The notes under the pieces were generated by a model. It ran no database searches and was not told the DNA's origin. It saw nothing but the letters and a program-made list of their open reading frames with translations. From an uncultured Bacteroidota bacterium (lineage in GTDB: Bacteria; Bacteroidota; Bacteroidia; Flavobacteriales; Flavobacteriaceae): a DNA stretch of 64,000 nucleotides. Position numbers and translations under genes: made by a program. Location of the stretch: positions 51,186 to 115,185 of the forward strand of contig CAJXVU010000006.1 of NCBI GenBank assembly GCA_913062555.1, written 5' to 3'. Positions 26,442-36,344 of the stretch are shown here, in pieces. Numbering within the stretch: the stretch's first letter is position 1; every line of letters begins with the position of its first letter.

Positions 26442-27839
26442 ATGAGTAAAACATTGTTTGACAAAGTATGGGATTCACATGTGGTTAAATCCGTTAAAGG
26501 TGGTCCCGATGTATTTTTTATAGATCGCCATTTTATTCATGAAGTGACTAGTCCTGTCGCCTTTTTAGGCTTAAAATCTAGAGGTTTAAGCGTAATGTAT
26601 CCAGAGCGTACATTTGCAACTGCCGATCATAATACGCCAACCATCAATCAGCATTTACCTGTTGAAGATCCACTTTCGGCAAATCAATTAAAAACTTTAG
26701 AAGAAAATTCTAAATTACATGGGATTAGCCATTGGGGATTAGGACATGAAAACAATGGAATTGTTCACGTGGTAGGTCCTGAACATGGAATTACACTACC
26801 TGGAGCTACTATTGTTTGTGGAGATTCACATACATCAACACATGGTGCTTTTGGAGCAATTGCCTTTGGCATTGGAACTTCGGAAGTAGAAATGGTATTG
26901 TCTACACAATGTATTATGCAGCCAAAACCTAAAAAAATGCGCATTAATGTAAATGGGCATTTAGGGAATGGGGTAACACCTAAAGACGTGGCATTATATA
27001 TTATTGCAAAATTAACAACTTCTGGTGCAACCGGATACTTTGTAGAATATGCAGGGGATGTTTTTGAAAATATGACCATGGAAGGCCGTATGACGGTTTG
27101 TAACTTAAGTATTGAAATGGGAGCCCGTGGCGGTATGATCGCACCTGATCAGAAAACGTACAACTATTTAGAAGGTCGTTCTCAAACACCAAAAGGAGAC
27201 GCTTGGGATACAGCATTAGCCTATTGGAAAACTTTAAAGACTGATGACGATGCACAATTCGATAAAGAATTGACTTTTGTAGCTAGTGATATTGAGCCAA
27301 TGATTACTTATGGAACAAATCCAGGTATGGGAATTGGTATTTCAAAAAGTATTCCCCTTTCAGAAGCACTTGTTGGTGGAGAGAAGACTACTTATAAGAA
27401 ATCTTTGGACTATATGGGATATCATGAAAATGAACCTATGATAGGCAAACAAGTCGATTTTGTTTTCGTAGGAAGTTGTACCAATGGTAGAATTGAAGAT
27501 TTTCGTGATTTCGCATCTATTATTAAAGGTAAGCAAAAAGCAGAAAATGTGACTGCATGGCTTGTGCCAGGATCACATATTGTAGAAGCACAGATCAAAG
27601 AGGAAGGCATATTGGATATTATTACTGAAGCTGGATTCGCATTGCGTCAACCAGGATGTTCCGCGTGTTTAGCTATGAATGATGATAAAGTACCGGCTGG
27701 GAAATATGCAGTGAGTACTTCAAACAGAAACTTTGAAGGCCGTCAAGGTCCTGGATCAAGAACATTATTGGCAAGTCCGCTTGTCGCAGCGGCAGCGGCC
27801 GTTACAGGAGTAGTAACGGATCCAAGAGATTTATTATAA
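26442..27839 (+). CDS. leuC: 3-isopropylmalate dehydratase large subunit
   Basis: LeuC is the [4Fe-4S] aconitase-type subunit that isomerises 2- to 3-isopropylmalate in leucine synthesis. The length of 465 residues is typical. Cluster cysteines are visible in FVGSCTNGR and [24 protein letters not shown] is the aconitase-family active-site motif. It heads the leuCDAB operon, with a 44-base gap to leuD. Confidence 0.97.
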   Translation: MSKTLFDKVWDSHVVKSVKGGPDVFFIDRHFIHEVTSPVAFLGLKSRGLSVMYPERTFATADHNTPTINQHLPVEDPLSANQLKTLEENSKLHGISHWGLGHENNGIVHVVGPEHGITLPGATIVCGDSHTSTHGAFGAIAFGIGTSEVEMVLSTQCIMQPKPKKMRINVNGHLGNGVTPKDVALYIIAKLTTSGATGYFVEYAGDVFENMTMEGRMTVCNLSIEMGARGGMIAPDQKTYNYLEGRSQTPKGDAWDTALAYWKTLKTDDDAQFDKELTFVASDIEPMITYGTNPGMGIGISKSIPLSEALVGGEKTTYKKSLDYMGYHENEPMIGKQVDFVFVGSCTNGRIEDFRDFASIIKGKQKAENVTAWLVPGSHIVEAQIKEEGILDIITEAGFALRQPGCSACLAMNDDKVPAGKYAVSTSNRNFEGRQGPGSRTLLASPLVAAAAAVTGVVTDPRDLL

Positions 27840-27883
27840 TATTAATCAAAAACATCAAACTTTAAGTTTGATACCACTATAAT

Positions 27884-28480
27884 ATGGCTTACGATAAATT
27901 TAATATACTTAAAAGTACTGCAGTTCCATTACCATTGGAAAATGTAGATACCGATCAAATTATTCCTGCACGATTTTTAAAAGCGACAGAGCGTAAGGGC
28001 TTTGGAGATAATCTTTTTCGGGATTGGCGTTATAATAGCGATGATACCCCTAAAGAGAGTTTTGTATTAAACAATTCAATTTATGGCGGAAAAATACTAG
28101 TTGGTGGACGTAACTTTGGTTCAGGATCTTCAAGAGAACATGCTGCATGGGCGGTTTATGATTATGGCTTCAGATGTGTTGTGTCTAGTTTCTTTGCAGA
28201 TATTTTTAGAAATAACTGTTTGAATATTGGCGTACTACCTGTTCAGGTGAGCGCTGAGTTCTCAGAGCAAATCTTTAATGCTATCTATGACGACCCTAAT
28301 ACGGAATTGGAAATAAACCTTCCAGAACAAACCATTAGCATTTCGTCAACTAGAGCTTCGGAAACTTTCGAGATTAATTCTTATAAAAAAGAAAATTTAA
28401 CTAATGGCTTTGATGACATTGATTATTTACAAAATATAAAAGGTGAGATAGAAACTTTTGCTAAAGATCTTATCATCTAA
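27884..28480 (+). CDS. leuD: 3-isopropylmalate dehydratase small subunit
   Basis: LeuD is the swivelling-domain partner of LeuC. The 198 residues contain NVDTDQIIPARFLK and GGRNFGSGSSREHAAWAVYD, which contributes substrate-binding residues. Its stop codon is followed directly, without any spacer, by the ATG of leuA, suggesting translational coupling. Confidence 0.97.
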   Translation: MAYDKFNILKSTAVPLPLENVDTDQIIPARFLKATERKGFGDNLFRDWRYNSDDTPKESFVLNNSIYGGKILVGGRNFGSGSSREHAAWAVYDYGFRCVVSSFFADIFRNNCLNIGVLPVQVSAEFSEQIFNAIYDDPNTELEINLPEQTISISSTRASETFEINSYKKENLTNGFDDIDYLQNIKGEIETFAKDLII

Positions 28481-30007
28481 ATGGATCAAAGGAGAATTGA
28501 AATAATGGATACCACATTACGAGATGGAGAACAAACCTCTAGCGTATCCTTTTCACCGTCGGAAAAACTAACAATTGCTAAACTTTTGTTAGAAGAATTG
28601 AAAGTTGATCGTATTGAAATAGCTTCTGCCAGAGTATCGGAAGGCGAATTTCAAGCCGTAAAAAGTATTACAAGTTGGGCTGCTAAAACCGGCTATTTGG
28701 ATGCTATTGAAGTCTTAACTTTTGTCGACAATGGTGTTTCAATTGCTTGGATGAAAGATTCCGGAGCCAAAGTTCAAAATTTATTAACCAAGGGCTCTTT
28801 AAATCATTTAACACATCAACTAAAGAAAACTTCTGAACAGCATTTTAGTGAAATTGCCAATGCCGTTAAGCAAGCACAAGATAATGGTATTGTTACCAAT
28901 GTTTATTTAGAAGATTGGAGTAATGGCATGCGAAATTCAAAAGCCTATGTTTTTGAATTCTTAGAATTTCTATCGCAACAACCCGTGAAACGTATTATGC
29001 TTCCTGATACTTTGGGAGTTTTAAGACCTGAGGAAGCTTATGAATTTGTTTCAGAAATAAAGACAAAATATCCTCATTTACATTTTGATTTCCATGCACA
29101 TAACGATTACGACTTGAGCGTATCGAATGTTATGGAAGCCCTAAAAGCTGGAGCCGACGGACTTCATCTTACTGTTAATGGGATGGGGGAGCGCGCAGGG
29201 AATGCCCCTATGGCAAGTGTTGTCGCTGTTATTAATGATTTCATGCCAAATATTCAAACTGCAGTAAATGAACAGGTTTTATTTACGGTGAGTAAATTGG
29301 TAGAAACCTTTTCGGGGTTTATGATTCCGGCAAACAAACCTGTTATTGGCGCTAATGTATTTACACAAACAGCAGGGATACATGCCGATGGAGATAATAA
29401 AAAGAATCTCTATTTTAATGATTTATTACCGGAGCGCTTCGGAAGAAAACGAAAATATGCCCTAGGTAAATCTTCAGGAAAGGCGAATATTCAGAAAAAT
29501 TTACAAGAACTCGGATTGCAATTAAACGATCAGGAGTTAAAAATGGTTACCGCCCGAATCATCGAATTGGGTGATAAGAAACAAGTGGTGACTAAAGAAG
29601 ACTTGCCCTATATCATTTCTGATGTTTTAGACAGTTATGATTATGAAGTTAATGTGTGTGTGGATTCTTATGTATTGACCCATTCTAAAGGCTTACGGCC
29701 TTCTACCACAGTGTCATTGACCATTAAAGGAAAAACTTATGAGCAAAGTGCTCAAGGTGACGGACAATTTGATGCCTTTATGAATGCCCTTCGAAAAATC
29801 TATAAGAAGGATCCTTTAACGACGCTTCCAGAGCTGATTGATTATGCAGTTAGGATTCCACCAGGAAGTCATTCTGATGCCTTATGTGAAACGATTATCA
29901 CATGGAAAACAGCAGAAAAAGAATTTAAAACCCGAGGCTTAGATTCCGATCAAACCGTATCGGCTATTAAGTCTACAGAAAAAATGTTAAATATTATTAC
30001 CAAATAA
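28481..30007 (+). CDS. leuA: 2-isopropylmalate synthase (Bacteroidota-type)
   Basis: The N-terminal HMGL-like barrel (about 1-270) starts IEIMDTTLRDGEQTS and contains the metal-binding HAHNDYD and NGMGERAGNAP. The C-terminal half has the LeuA dimer/allosteric region (for example VNVCVDSYVLTHSKG). The enzyme condenses acetyl-CoA with 2-oxoisovalerate. At 508 residues it belongs to the form close to citramalate synthase, but the position between leuD and leuB favours isopropylmalate synthase. The start directly abuts the leuD stop. Confidence 0.9.
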   Translation: MDQRRIEIMDTTLRDGEQTSSVSFSPSEKLTIAKLLLEELKVDRIEIASARVSEGEFQAVKSITSWAAKTGYLDAIEVLTFVDNGVSIAWMKDSGAKVQNLLTKGSLNHLTHQLKKTSEQHFSEIANAVKQAQDNGIVTNVYLEDWSNGMRNSKAYVFEFLEFLSQQPVKRIMLPDTLGVLRPEEAYEFVSEIKTKYPHLHFDFHAHNDYDLSVSNVMEALKAGADGLHLTVNGMGERAGNAPMASVVAVINDFMPNIQTAVNEQVLFTVSKLVETFSGFMIPANKPVIGANVFTQTAGIHADGDNKKNLYFNDLLPERFGRKRKYALGKSSGKANIQKNLQELGLQLNDQELKMVTARIIELGDKKQVVTKEDLPYIISDVLDSYDYEVNVCVDSYVLTHSKGLRPSTTVSLTIKGKTYEQSAQGDGQFDAFMNALRKIYKKDPLTTLPELIDYAVRIPPGSHSDALCETIITWKTAEKEFKTRGLDSDQTVSAIKSTEKMLNIITK

Positions 30008-30011
30008 ACAT

Positions 30012-31070
30012 ATGAAATTAAATATAGCATTATTAGCAGGAGATGGAATTGGCCCTGAGGTAATCGCACAAGCCGTAAAGGTAAGTGATGCCATTGCCAC
30101 AAAGTTTAACCATGATATTACTTGGACATCTGGAATTACTGGTGCCGCAGCAATTGATGCCTGTGGAGAACCGTACCCAGATGAAACCCATGAGATTTGT
30201 ATGAATGCAGATGCGGTTTTATTTGGCGCTATTGGTCACCCGAAATATGATAACGATCCAACTGCAAAAGTACGTCCAGAACAGGGATTACTTAAAATGC
30301 GTAAAAAATTAGGTCTCTTTGCCAATGTACGCCCAACCTTTACTTTTCCCTCATTAATTGATAAATCGCCTTTAAAACGCGAGCGTATTGAAGGTACCGA
30401 TTTGGTGTTTTTAAGAGAGCTAACTGGTGGAATATACTTTGGTGAAAAAGGAAGACGTGATGGTGGTAATACAGCTTTTGATAACTGTGTGTACACCAGA
30501 GCAGAAGTGATAAGACTGGCAAAAAAAGGATTTGAATTGGCGATGACTCGTACAAAAAAATTATGCTGTGTTGATAAAGCCAATGTCCTAGAAACTTCAC
30601 GTTTATGGCGTGAAACGGTTCAGGCAATGGAGAAAGACTATCCTGAAGTGGAAGTGAGTTATGAATTTGTTGATGCTGTCGCGATGCGATTGGTACAATG
30701 GCCAAATTCATATGATGTATTGATTACCGAAAACCTATTTGGAGACATTTTAACAGATGAAGCTTCCGTAATTTCAGGATCTATGGGATTAATGCCATCG
30801 GCTTCTGTTGGTGAGCATACGGCCTTATTTGAGCCTATTCACGGCTCATATCCACAGGCGACAGGACTTGATATTGCAAATCCATTGGCAACTGTATTAT
30901 CGGCAGCCATGATGTTTGAAGATGCTTTCGGACTTACACAAGAAGCCAAAGCCATTCGTGATGTGGTAAATGCATCACTAGCAGAAGGTATTGTTACTGA
31001 AGATTTATCAGGTGACAAAAAAGCTTATAAAACTAGTGAAGTTGGGGAGTGGTTAGCTAACAACATCTAA
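30012..31070 (+). CDS. leuB: 3-isopropylmalate dehydrogenase
   Basis: LeuB oxidises and decarboxylates 3-isopropylmalate with NAD. The length of 352 residues is typical. Motifs include LLAGDGIGPEV, LFGAIGHPKYDND, FLRELTGGIYFGEKGRR and the NAD-binding IHGSYPQATGLDIANPLA. It starts 4 bases after leuA and ends the operon. A strong terminator follows. Confidence 0.96.
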   Translation: MKLNIALLAGDGIGPEVIAQAVKVSDAIATKFNHDITWTSGITGAAAIDACGEPYPDETHEICMNADAVLFGAIGHPKYDNDPTAKVRPEQGLLKMRKKLGLFANVRPTFTFPSLIDKSPLKRERIEGTDLVFLRELTGGIYFGEKGRRDGGNTAFDNCVYTRAEVIRLAKKGFELAMTRTKKLCCVDKANVLETSRLWRETVQAMEKDYPEVEVSYEFVDAVAMRLVQWPNSYDVLITENLFGDILTDEASVISGSMGLMPSASVGEHTALFEPIHGSYPQATGLDIANPLATVLSAAMMFEDAFGLTQEAKAIRDVVNASLAEGIVTEDLSGDKKAYKTSEVGEWLANNI

Positions 31071-31101
31071 GCAATACATTTTTTACTGTTATTTTAAATA
31101 T

Positions 31102-31149
31102 AAAAGCGATAAAACTGAAGACTATACTTCAATTTTATCGCTTTTTTTT
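31102..31149. terminator. Terminator after leuB, probably bidirectional
   Basis: AAAAGCGATAAAACTGAAG pairs with CTTCAATTTTATCGCTTTT (one mismatch) around ACTATA and is followed by a T run. The mscS-like gene ends 19 bases further on the other strand. Confidence 0.9.
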
Positions 31150-31167
31150 AGCTTGTAAGCTTAATTA

Positions 31168-32409
31168 TTAATTCGAAAAGTCTGCGCTTTTTGGAAGCTC
31201 ATAGATTTTTAAATCGAAATAAGGAACTGCGGCAATAATATGATCGAAGATATCAGACATGATATATTCATAATTCTGCCAGCGTTTATCACTACTAAAG
31301 GCATAAATCTCTAAGGGAATCCCTTGTGTTGATGGTGCTAACTGTCTCGCCATAATCATCATGTCCTTATTCACTGCCGGATGTTGTTCCACATAAGTCT
31401 CAATATACTTTCTAAATACTCCTATATTGGTAAGATTTCTTCCGTTTAAAGGCAAGTCTTTATTAATATTTTTATCAGAATTATAAGTATTTATATCTTC
31501 TTCACGTGTTTCTAAATATGTGGTTATAATATTAATTTTCTTGAGCTCACCAATCTCATTTGCAGAGAGATACTTGATGCTATCTAAACTAATATTTAAA
31601 GATCTTTTTATACGTCTTCCTTCTGAATTTTCCATACCACGCCAGTTTTTAAACGAGTCTGAAATCAGCGCATAAGTAGGAATAGTGGTTATGGTTTTAT
31701 CGAAATTCTGAACCTTAACAGTTGATAAATTAATCTCGATCACATCACCATCTGCACCGTATTTTTCAATAGTAATCCAATCCCCAATATGAACCATATC
31801 ATTGATAGAAACCTGAATACTTGCTACAAAGCCCAAAATGGTGTCTTTAAACATTAAAATAATAATGGCTGAAGCCGCACCAACAGTTGTGATGAACTTT
31901 AAGAACGGCGTTCCAGTAATAATTGCAAAAGCAGATAGAATCCCCAATACCCAAGCAAAAATCATAAAGACTTGAATATAGCTATCAATTGGCTTGTCTT
32001 TAAGTCGTGGTAAGGTTTTAAAATAGTCTTTCAGCGAATTTAAAATACTTCTAACAATCCACAGGGTTAATATAATTCCAAAGACCTGAAGCCCAGTTTC
32101 TACAATATTTTCAAACGATTGAAAATCGATAAACACAGCAGGAACAAGCTCTAAAGCTACAATTAACGGGATGATATGTGCAATATTACGAGGCACTTTA
32201 TTCTTTACTAGAATATCATCAAAATTGGTTTTTGATTTCTCTGCAAACTTATTAAACAGGTTAAGCAGTATTTTTCTAATAATAAAATCGACTACAAATA
32301 CCAATAGCAATACTGCTAAGCCCAGGGCTAGCATGTTCAAGTAGCGTGCAGTGTTAATAGACTGTCCTACAGAAATTAAATAGTCGTATACAAAATGTTC
32401 TAATTTCAT
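31168..32409 (-). CDS. MscS-family mechanosensitive ion channel (YbdG/YnaI-like)
   Basis: A 413-residue inner-membrane protein with about five N-terminal transmembrane helices. These are followed by the pore-lining and MscS beta domain (FVASIQVSINDMVHIGDWIT, then QNFDKTITTIPTYALISDSF). The extended C-terminal cytoplasmic part and the GRNLTNIGVFRKYIE stretch fit the YbdG-type subgroup. These channels release solutes on hypo-osmotic shock. It lies 3 bases after a DUF3817 gene on the same strand, so they form a pair. Confidence 0.9.
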   Translation of the reverse strand: MKLEHFVYDYLISVGQSINTARYLNMLALGLAVLLLVFVVDFIIRKILLNLFNKFAEKSKTNFDDILVKNKVPRNIAHIIPLIVALELVPAVFIDFQSFENIVETGLQVFGIILTLWIVRSILNSLKDYFKTLPRLKDKPIDSYIQVFMIFAWVLGILSAFAIITGTPFLKFITTVGAASAIIILMFKDTILGFVASIQVSINDMVHIGDWITIEKYGADGDVIEINLSTVKVQNFDKTITTIPTYALISDSFKNWRGMENSEGRRIKRSLNISLDSIKYLSANEIGELKKINIITTYLETREEDINTYNSDKNINKDLPLNGRNLTNIGVFRKYIETYVEQHPAVNKDMMIMARQLAPSTQGIPLEIYAFSSDKRWQNYEYIMSDIFDHIIAAVPYFDLKIYELPKSADFSN

Positions 32410-32412
32410 AAT

Positions 32413-32706
32413 TTATGCAGCTTTTAAATATTTTTTATCGATATAGAAGGTTCCAAACGGAAGAATAGAAGCCAATAATACAAAACCAAATTGTTGATTG
32501 TTCCATTTTAAGTCTTGCCTGAGCAATACGGCAAACGCAATATAAGCTACAAATAACAAGCCATGAGGCATTCCTAGAAGTTTTACATATTGCGGATCAT
32601 TTCCAAAATATTTGATTGGTGTTGCTATTCCTAATAATAAAATATATGAGACTCCTTCTAAGAAAGCAATTAATCTAAAAATATTCAGCATTGATAACAT
32701 AAGCAT
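32413..32706 (-). CDS. DUF3817 family small membrane protein
   Basis: A 97-residue membrane protein with about three hydrophobic helices. The pattern FRLIAFLEGVSYILLLGIATPIKY and GMPHGLLFVAYIAFAV is the DUF3817 signature. The family is often coupled to transporters, but its function is unknown. The start may be the first Met or a Met two or five residues later. It immediately precedes the MscS-like gene. The 267-base divergent gap to the EF-G paralogue shows no clear element apart from AT-rich DNA. Confidence 0.8.
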   Translation of the reverse strand: MLMLSMLNIFRLIAFLEGVSYILLLGIATPIKYFGNDPQYVKLLGMPHGLLFVAYIAFAVLLRQDLKWNNQQFGFVLLASILPFGTFYIDKKYLKAA

Positions 32707-32973
32707 TTAAATTTTGTGCAAAAATAGCTAAGCTAGGCAACATTACTTAGTTTTTAACAACTTTTTTAATGTCTGAAATTGTGGATTATATGTGGTAAAA
32801 AATAGTCAGACACAATGTAGATCACAAAAGTTCAGGCATTTAAACTTTTATTTAGTTGAATTATGTCTTAAATTTAGAGGTGCTCTTCGTTTTTGAGTAC
32901 AACCTAACAAAAATCATATTTTAACTTATGGATAGTCCTTAGTTTTATTCTATAACATAAAATCTCGAAACTC

Positions 32974-35073
32974 ATGAAAGTATTTGATGATAAACACATT
33001 AAGAATGTCGTTTTAGTAGGCGCGCATCACAGTGGTAAAACAACATTTGCCGAAACCATGCTCTTTGAAGCAGGAATAATAAATAGGCGGGGAACTGTTG
33101 AGACAAAAAATACAGTTTCAGATTATCATGAGATAGAACATGAACGGGGGATTTCGGTATTTGCGACCCCGCTACATACCGAGTGGCGTAACTACAAGAT
33201 TAATATTATTGATACCCCAGGATTGGACGATTTTTTAGGAGAAATTATATCATCCATTCGAGTTTCAGATACTATCGTTACAGTGGTTGATGCCAAAAAT
33301 GGTGTTGAAGCTGGTACCGAAATCATATGGAATTATGTAGACCGATACCTCAAACCAACGATTTTTGTGGTGAACCAAATTGATCATCCCAATGCCGATT
33401 TTGAAGATTGTTTTAAAGGGATCAAAGCATTGGTTGGGAATAATGCTGTGAAAGTTCAGTATCCTCTATTTATTGATGGGTCACTCTGTATTATTGATGT
33501 ACTCAAGATGAAACTCTATAAATTTTCGGCACAAGGAGGGAAGCCCGAGAAATTAGAAATCCCTGAGGATCAAATAGAACGCGCCAATACATTACATAAC
33601 GAATTAGTAGAAAAAGCCGCTGAAAATGATGAGGGACTATTAGATTTATTTTTTGATACAGGCACATTAAATGAGGACCAAATGCGTCAGGGAATGAAAG
33701 AAGGCATGCTGAACCATGAGCTGTTTCCAGTATTCTGTATCTCTGCACTAAAAGATATGGGAACCGGCCGAGTAATGGGCTTTATTGATAATGTAGCACC
33801 TGCTGCTGCCGACTTAAAGCCTGAGCAAAGTGTTACGGGGGATGAGATTAAGCCTATAGCTGCAGCTCCAACTTCCTTGTTTATATTTAAAACCTTATAC
33901 CTGGCCAATCTTGGTCAGGTTACTTTTTTTAAGGTGAAATCGGGAGAAGTGAAACTCAATGATAAACTTAAAAATTCAAGGACTGGAGAAACCGAAGTAA
34001 TTAATCACCTGTTTATTATGGATGGGAAGAAACGTGAAACGGTTTATAAACTAAGTGTTGGTGATATCGGTGCCACATTGAAACTGAAACATACTGAAAC
34101 CAATGACAGTTTATACAGTGGTAATAAACCTATTGGTATTAAGCCAATTCAATATCCGGAACCTAGAATTACAAAAGCTGTTTATGTTGAAAATAAAAAT
34201 GACGATGAGAAACTTACTGACGCTCTTAAAAAGCTTCACAGCCAGGATCCAACGGTTGCTGTGAGCTATTCTACAGAGTCCAAACAACAATTAGTAGGTT
34301 GCCAAGGCGAATTGCACTTAGCGACCATCAAATGGACCTTGCAAAACGTGTATCAGGTAGATGCCATATTTAAAAAGCCAAAAATAAATTATAGAGAAAC
34401 CATACAGCGCTCGTTTGCAGCTAATTATCGTCATAAAAAACAATCTGGAGGTTCCGGGCAATTTGCGCAAGTACATTTGAAAATTGAACCTTGGACGGAA
34501 GGCATGCCAGAGCCTGAAGGGTACAATATTAGAGGCAAAGAAGATCTCGATTTACCATGGGGTGGAAAACTAATTTTCTACAACTGTATTGTTGGTGGCG
34601 TGATTGATTTGCGCTATTTACCATCCATCATGAAAGGCGTATTAGAAGTGATGGAATCTGGACCGTTAACGGGTTCATATATTAGAGACGTTCGTGTAAT
34701 GGTTTATGATGGCAAAATGCACTCTGTAGATTCTAACGATATTTCCTTTAAAATTGCAGGAGCTCATGCGTTTAAAGAAGCCTTTTTAAATGCGAACCCT
34801 AAATTATTAGAACCAACACGTAAATTAACAGTACGCGTACCTGAGGATATGGTGGGTAATGTGATGACCGACTTACAATCACGACGATCCATAATTCAAG
34901 GGATTGAGAGTATAAATCATTTTCAGGTTCTGAATTGTATTACACCTGAGTCTGAGTTATTTGGCTTCTCAACCGAATTGCGATCACTTACCAAAGGTAA
35001 GGCTACATTCAGTTCACAATTTACTGATTATAAACCGGTACCTGCGAATGTGCAAAAGGCTTTATTGAATTAG
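32974..35073 (+). CDS. EF-G paralogue (EF-G2 type) lacking the switch II histidine
   Basis: A 699-residue translation-factor GTPase with EF-G domains I-V. The P-loop GAHHSGKTT (about 16-24), DTPG (80-83) and NQID are present. At the catalytic position of EF-G switch II (consensus DTPGHVDF) this protein has DTPGLDDF, so the GTP-hydrolysing histidine is a leucine. Domain IV and V sequences are complete (for example SGGSGQFAQVHLKIEP). This fits the Bacteroidota EF-G2 paralogues reported to support slow translation with little GTPase activity. The canonical fusA should be elsewhere. It stands alone with its own upstream region. Confidence 0.85.
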   Translation: MKVFDDKHIKNVVLVGAHHSGKTTFAETMLFEAGIINRRGTVETKNTVSDYHEIEHERGISVFATPLHTEWRNYKINIIDTPGLDDFLGEIISSIRVSDTIVTVVDAKNGVEAGTEIIWNYVDRYLKPTIFVVNQIDHPNADFEDCFKGIKALVGNNAVKVQYPLFIDGSLCIIDVLKMKLYKFSAQGGKPEKLEIPEDQIERANTLHNELVEKAAENDEGLLDLFFDTGTLNEDQMRQGMKEGMLNHELFPVFCISALKDMGTGRVMGFIDNVAPAAADLKPEQSVTGDEIKPIAAAPTSLFIFKTLYLANLGQVTFFKVKSGEVKLNDKLKNSRTGETEVINHLFIMDGKKRETVYKLSVGDIGATLKLKHTETNDSLYSGNKPIGIKPIQYPEPRITKAVYVENKNDDEKLTDALKKLHSQDPTVAVSYSTESKQQLVGCQGELHLATIKWTLQNVYQVDAIFKKPKINYRETIQRSFAANYRHKKQSGGSGQFAQVHLKIEPWTEGMPEPEGYNIRGKEDLDLPWGGKLIFYNCIVGGVIDLRYLPSIMKGVLEVMESGPLTGSYIRDVRVMVYDGKMHSVDSNDISFKIAGAHAFKEAFLNANPKLLEPTRKLTVRVPEDMVGNVMTDLQSRRSIIQGIESINHFQVLNCITPESELFGFSTELRSLTKGKATFSSQFTDYKPVPANVQKALLN

Positions 35074-35169
35074 TTTGAGTTAAGGTTAAAAGGCAAGTTT
35101 ACATCATGGAAAAGCTTTTGTTCATGTAACAAATAATTTAGGCTATCGTCTTATTATAAAAAATAACCG

Positions 35170-36240
35170 TTGAATTTAGACTTGCTAAAAGATATCTCTA
35201 TACTTGTTAATGCCGTAGGTGCTGGCAATTGTTTTCTATTGTCTTATGTGAACCTTCGAAAAAAAGAGCACAGCGTTAAACAATTCAGTTATACGCTTTC
35301 ATTATTGTTCTTTATTCTTGGTACAATTGTACTTAATACCATTTTCAACTTTACCGGTTACAGCAAGTTATTGTATGGTTTTGAACCGCTGACTAATGCG
35401 CTTGCTTTTGCTATTGCTCCGCTTTTGTTCTTGTATTTAAAATCAAGTGATTCTATATCAAAGCACACCAGTATTTGGTCTAAGCACCTTCTCCTTTTTT
35501 ATAGCATATTGATACTCACAATCGTTGCTATTTGGATTCCCAAAAATCCCTTTGGAGCTCTAGTGAAAATACTCATAGAAAGTAAACTAACCCGTGTACT
35601 GTGGAATGTACACTTCTTTGGATATTTAATTATAATCATCCGAGAGTTTCGAAAAAAAAACATAAACCATTGGGGAACCAAGCGAATTCTTATATGGGGA
35701 ATAGCTTCGATATGGTTTTTTAATCTATTATTTTATTTGCATAATATTTGGATCAAACCCCTTCCCAATGTTATCTATTTAAATATCACCTTATTGTTTT
35801 CAGGGATAACTTTATGGCTCTTTTATCAAAAATTTGGAGTTGTAGAAACTGGTGTTAGAGGTAAAATAAAAAAATCTAAAAAAAGACTTTTTGAAAACCA
35901 AGAAAACGACCCCATGGTGGTTATTATCAAGGATAAAAAGTATTATAATGATCCAAATTTGGACATCAGAACTTTATCCGAAGAACTCCGTTTGCCTTAT
36001 CATGAACTCAGCGCTATAATTAATAAGGAGTACAACCAAAATTTTAATGAGTTCATCAATAGCTTCCGTATTCAAGAGGTGATCCATGCACTACAAACAC
36101 AGCAACACCAGTCTTATACCATTATGGGATTGGCAGAAAAGGCTGGCTTTAAATCTGCTTCGGCATTTTATGCTGCGTTTAAAAAGGAAAAAGGAACAAC
36201 CCCCACTCACTATATTAAGCATAGTGTCAAAGCTTTGTAG
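35170..36240 (+). CDS. AraC-family regulator with N-terminal membrane domain
   Basis: A 356-residue protein with about seven hydrophobic segments in the first 220 residues, followed by an AraC-type DNA-binding domain (HELSAIINKEYNQNFNEFIN, then GLAEKAGFKSASAFYAAFKK). This architecture, a membrane sensor joined to AraC, is frequent in Bacteroidota. No in-frame ATG is available near the start, so the TTG at 35170 is the likely start. The M61-like peptidase gene begins 105 bases downstream and may be its target, though this is inference. Confidence 0.82.
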   Translation: MNLDLLKDISILVNAVGAGNCFLLSYVNLRKKEHSVKQFSYTLSLLFFILGTIVLNTIFNFTGYSKLLYGFEPLTNALAFAIAPLLFLYLKSSDSISKHTSIWSKHLLLFYSILILTIVAIWIPKNPFGALVKILIESKLTRVLWNVHFFGYLIIIIREFRKKNINHWGTKRILIWGIASIWFFNLLFYLHNIWIKPLPNVIYLNITLLFSGITLWLFYQKFGVVETGVRGKIKKSKKRLFENQENDPMVVIIKDKKYYNDPNLDIRTLSEELRLPYHELSAIINKEYNQNFNEFINSFRIQEVIHALQTQQHQSYTIMGLAEKAGFKSASAFYAAFKKEKGTTPTHYIKHSVKAL

Positions 36241-36344
36241 CTGTTCTGATTTGTAAATACAAACAGAGGAAACCCCAAACCTTCTTGTAAATTTCATAGT
36301 ATTGTATTGAGTTAAATCACATTCATCAATTAAATCAAAATATT

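Noticed and set aside
30340-30711. 123- and 115-residue minus-strand ORFs opposite leuB
   Set aside because: LeuB is complete on the plus strand; these are shadows.
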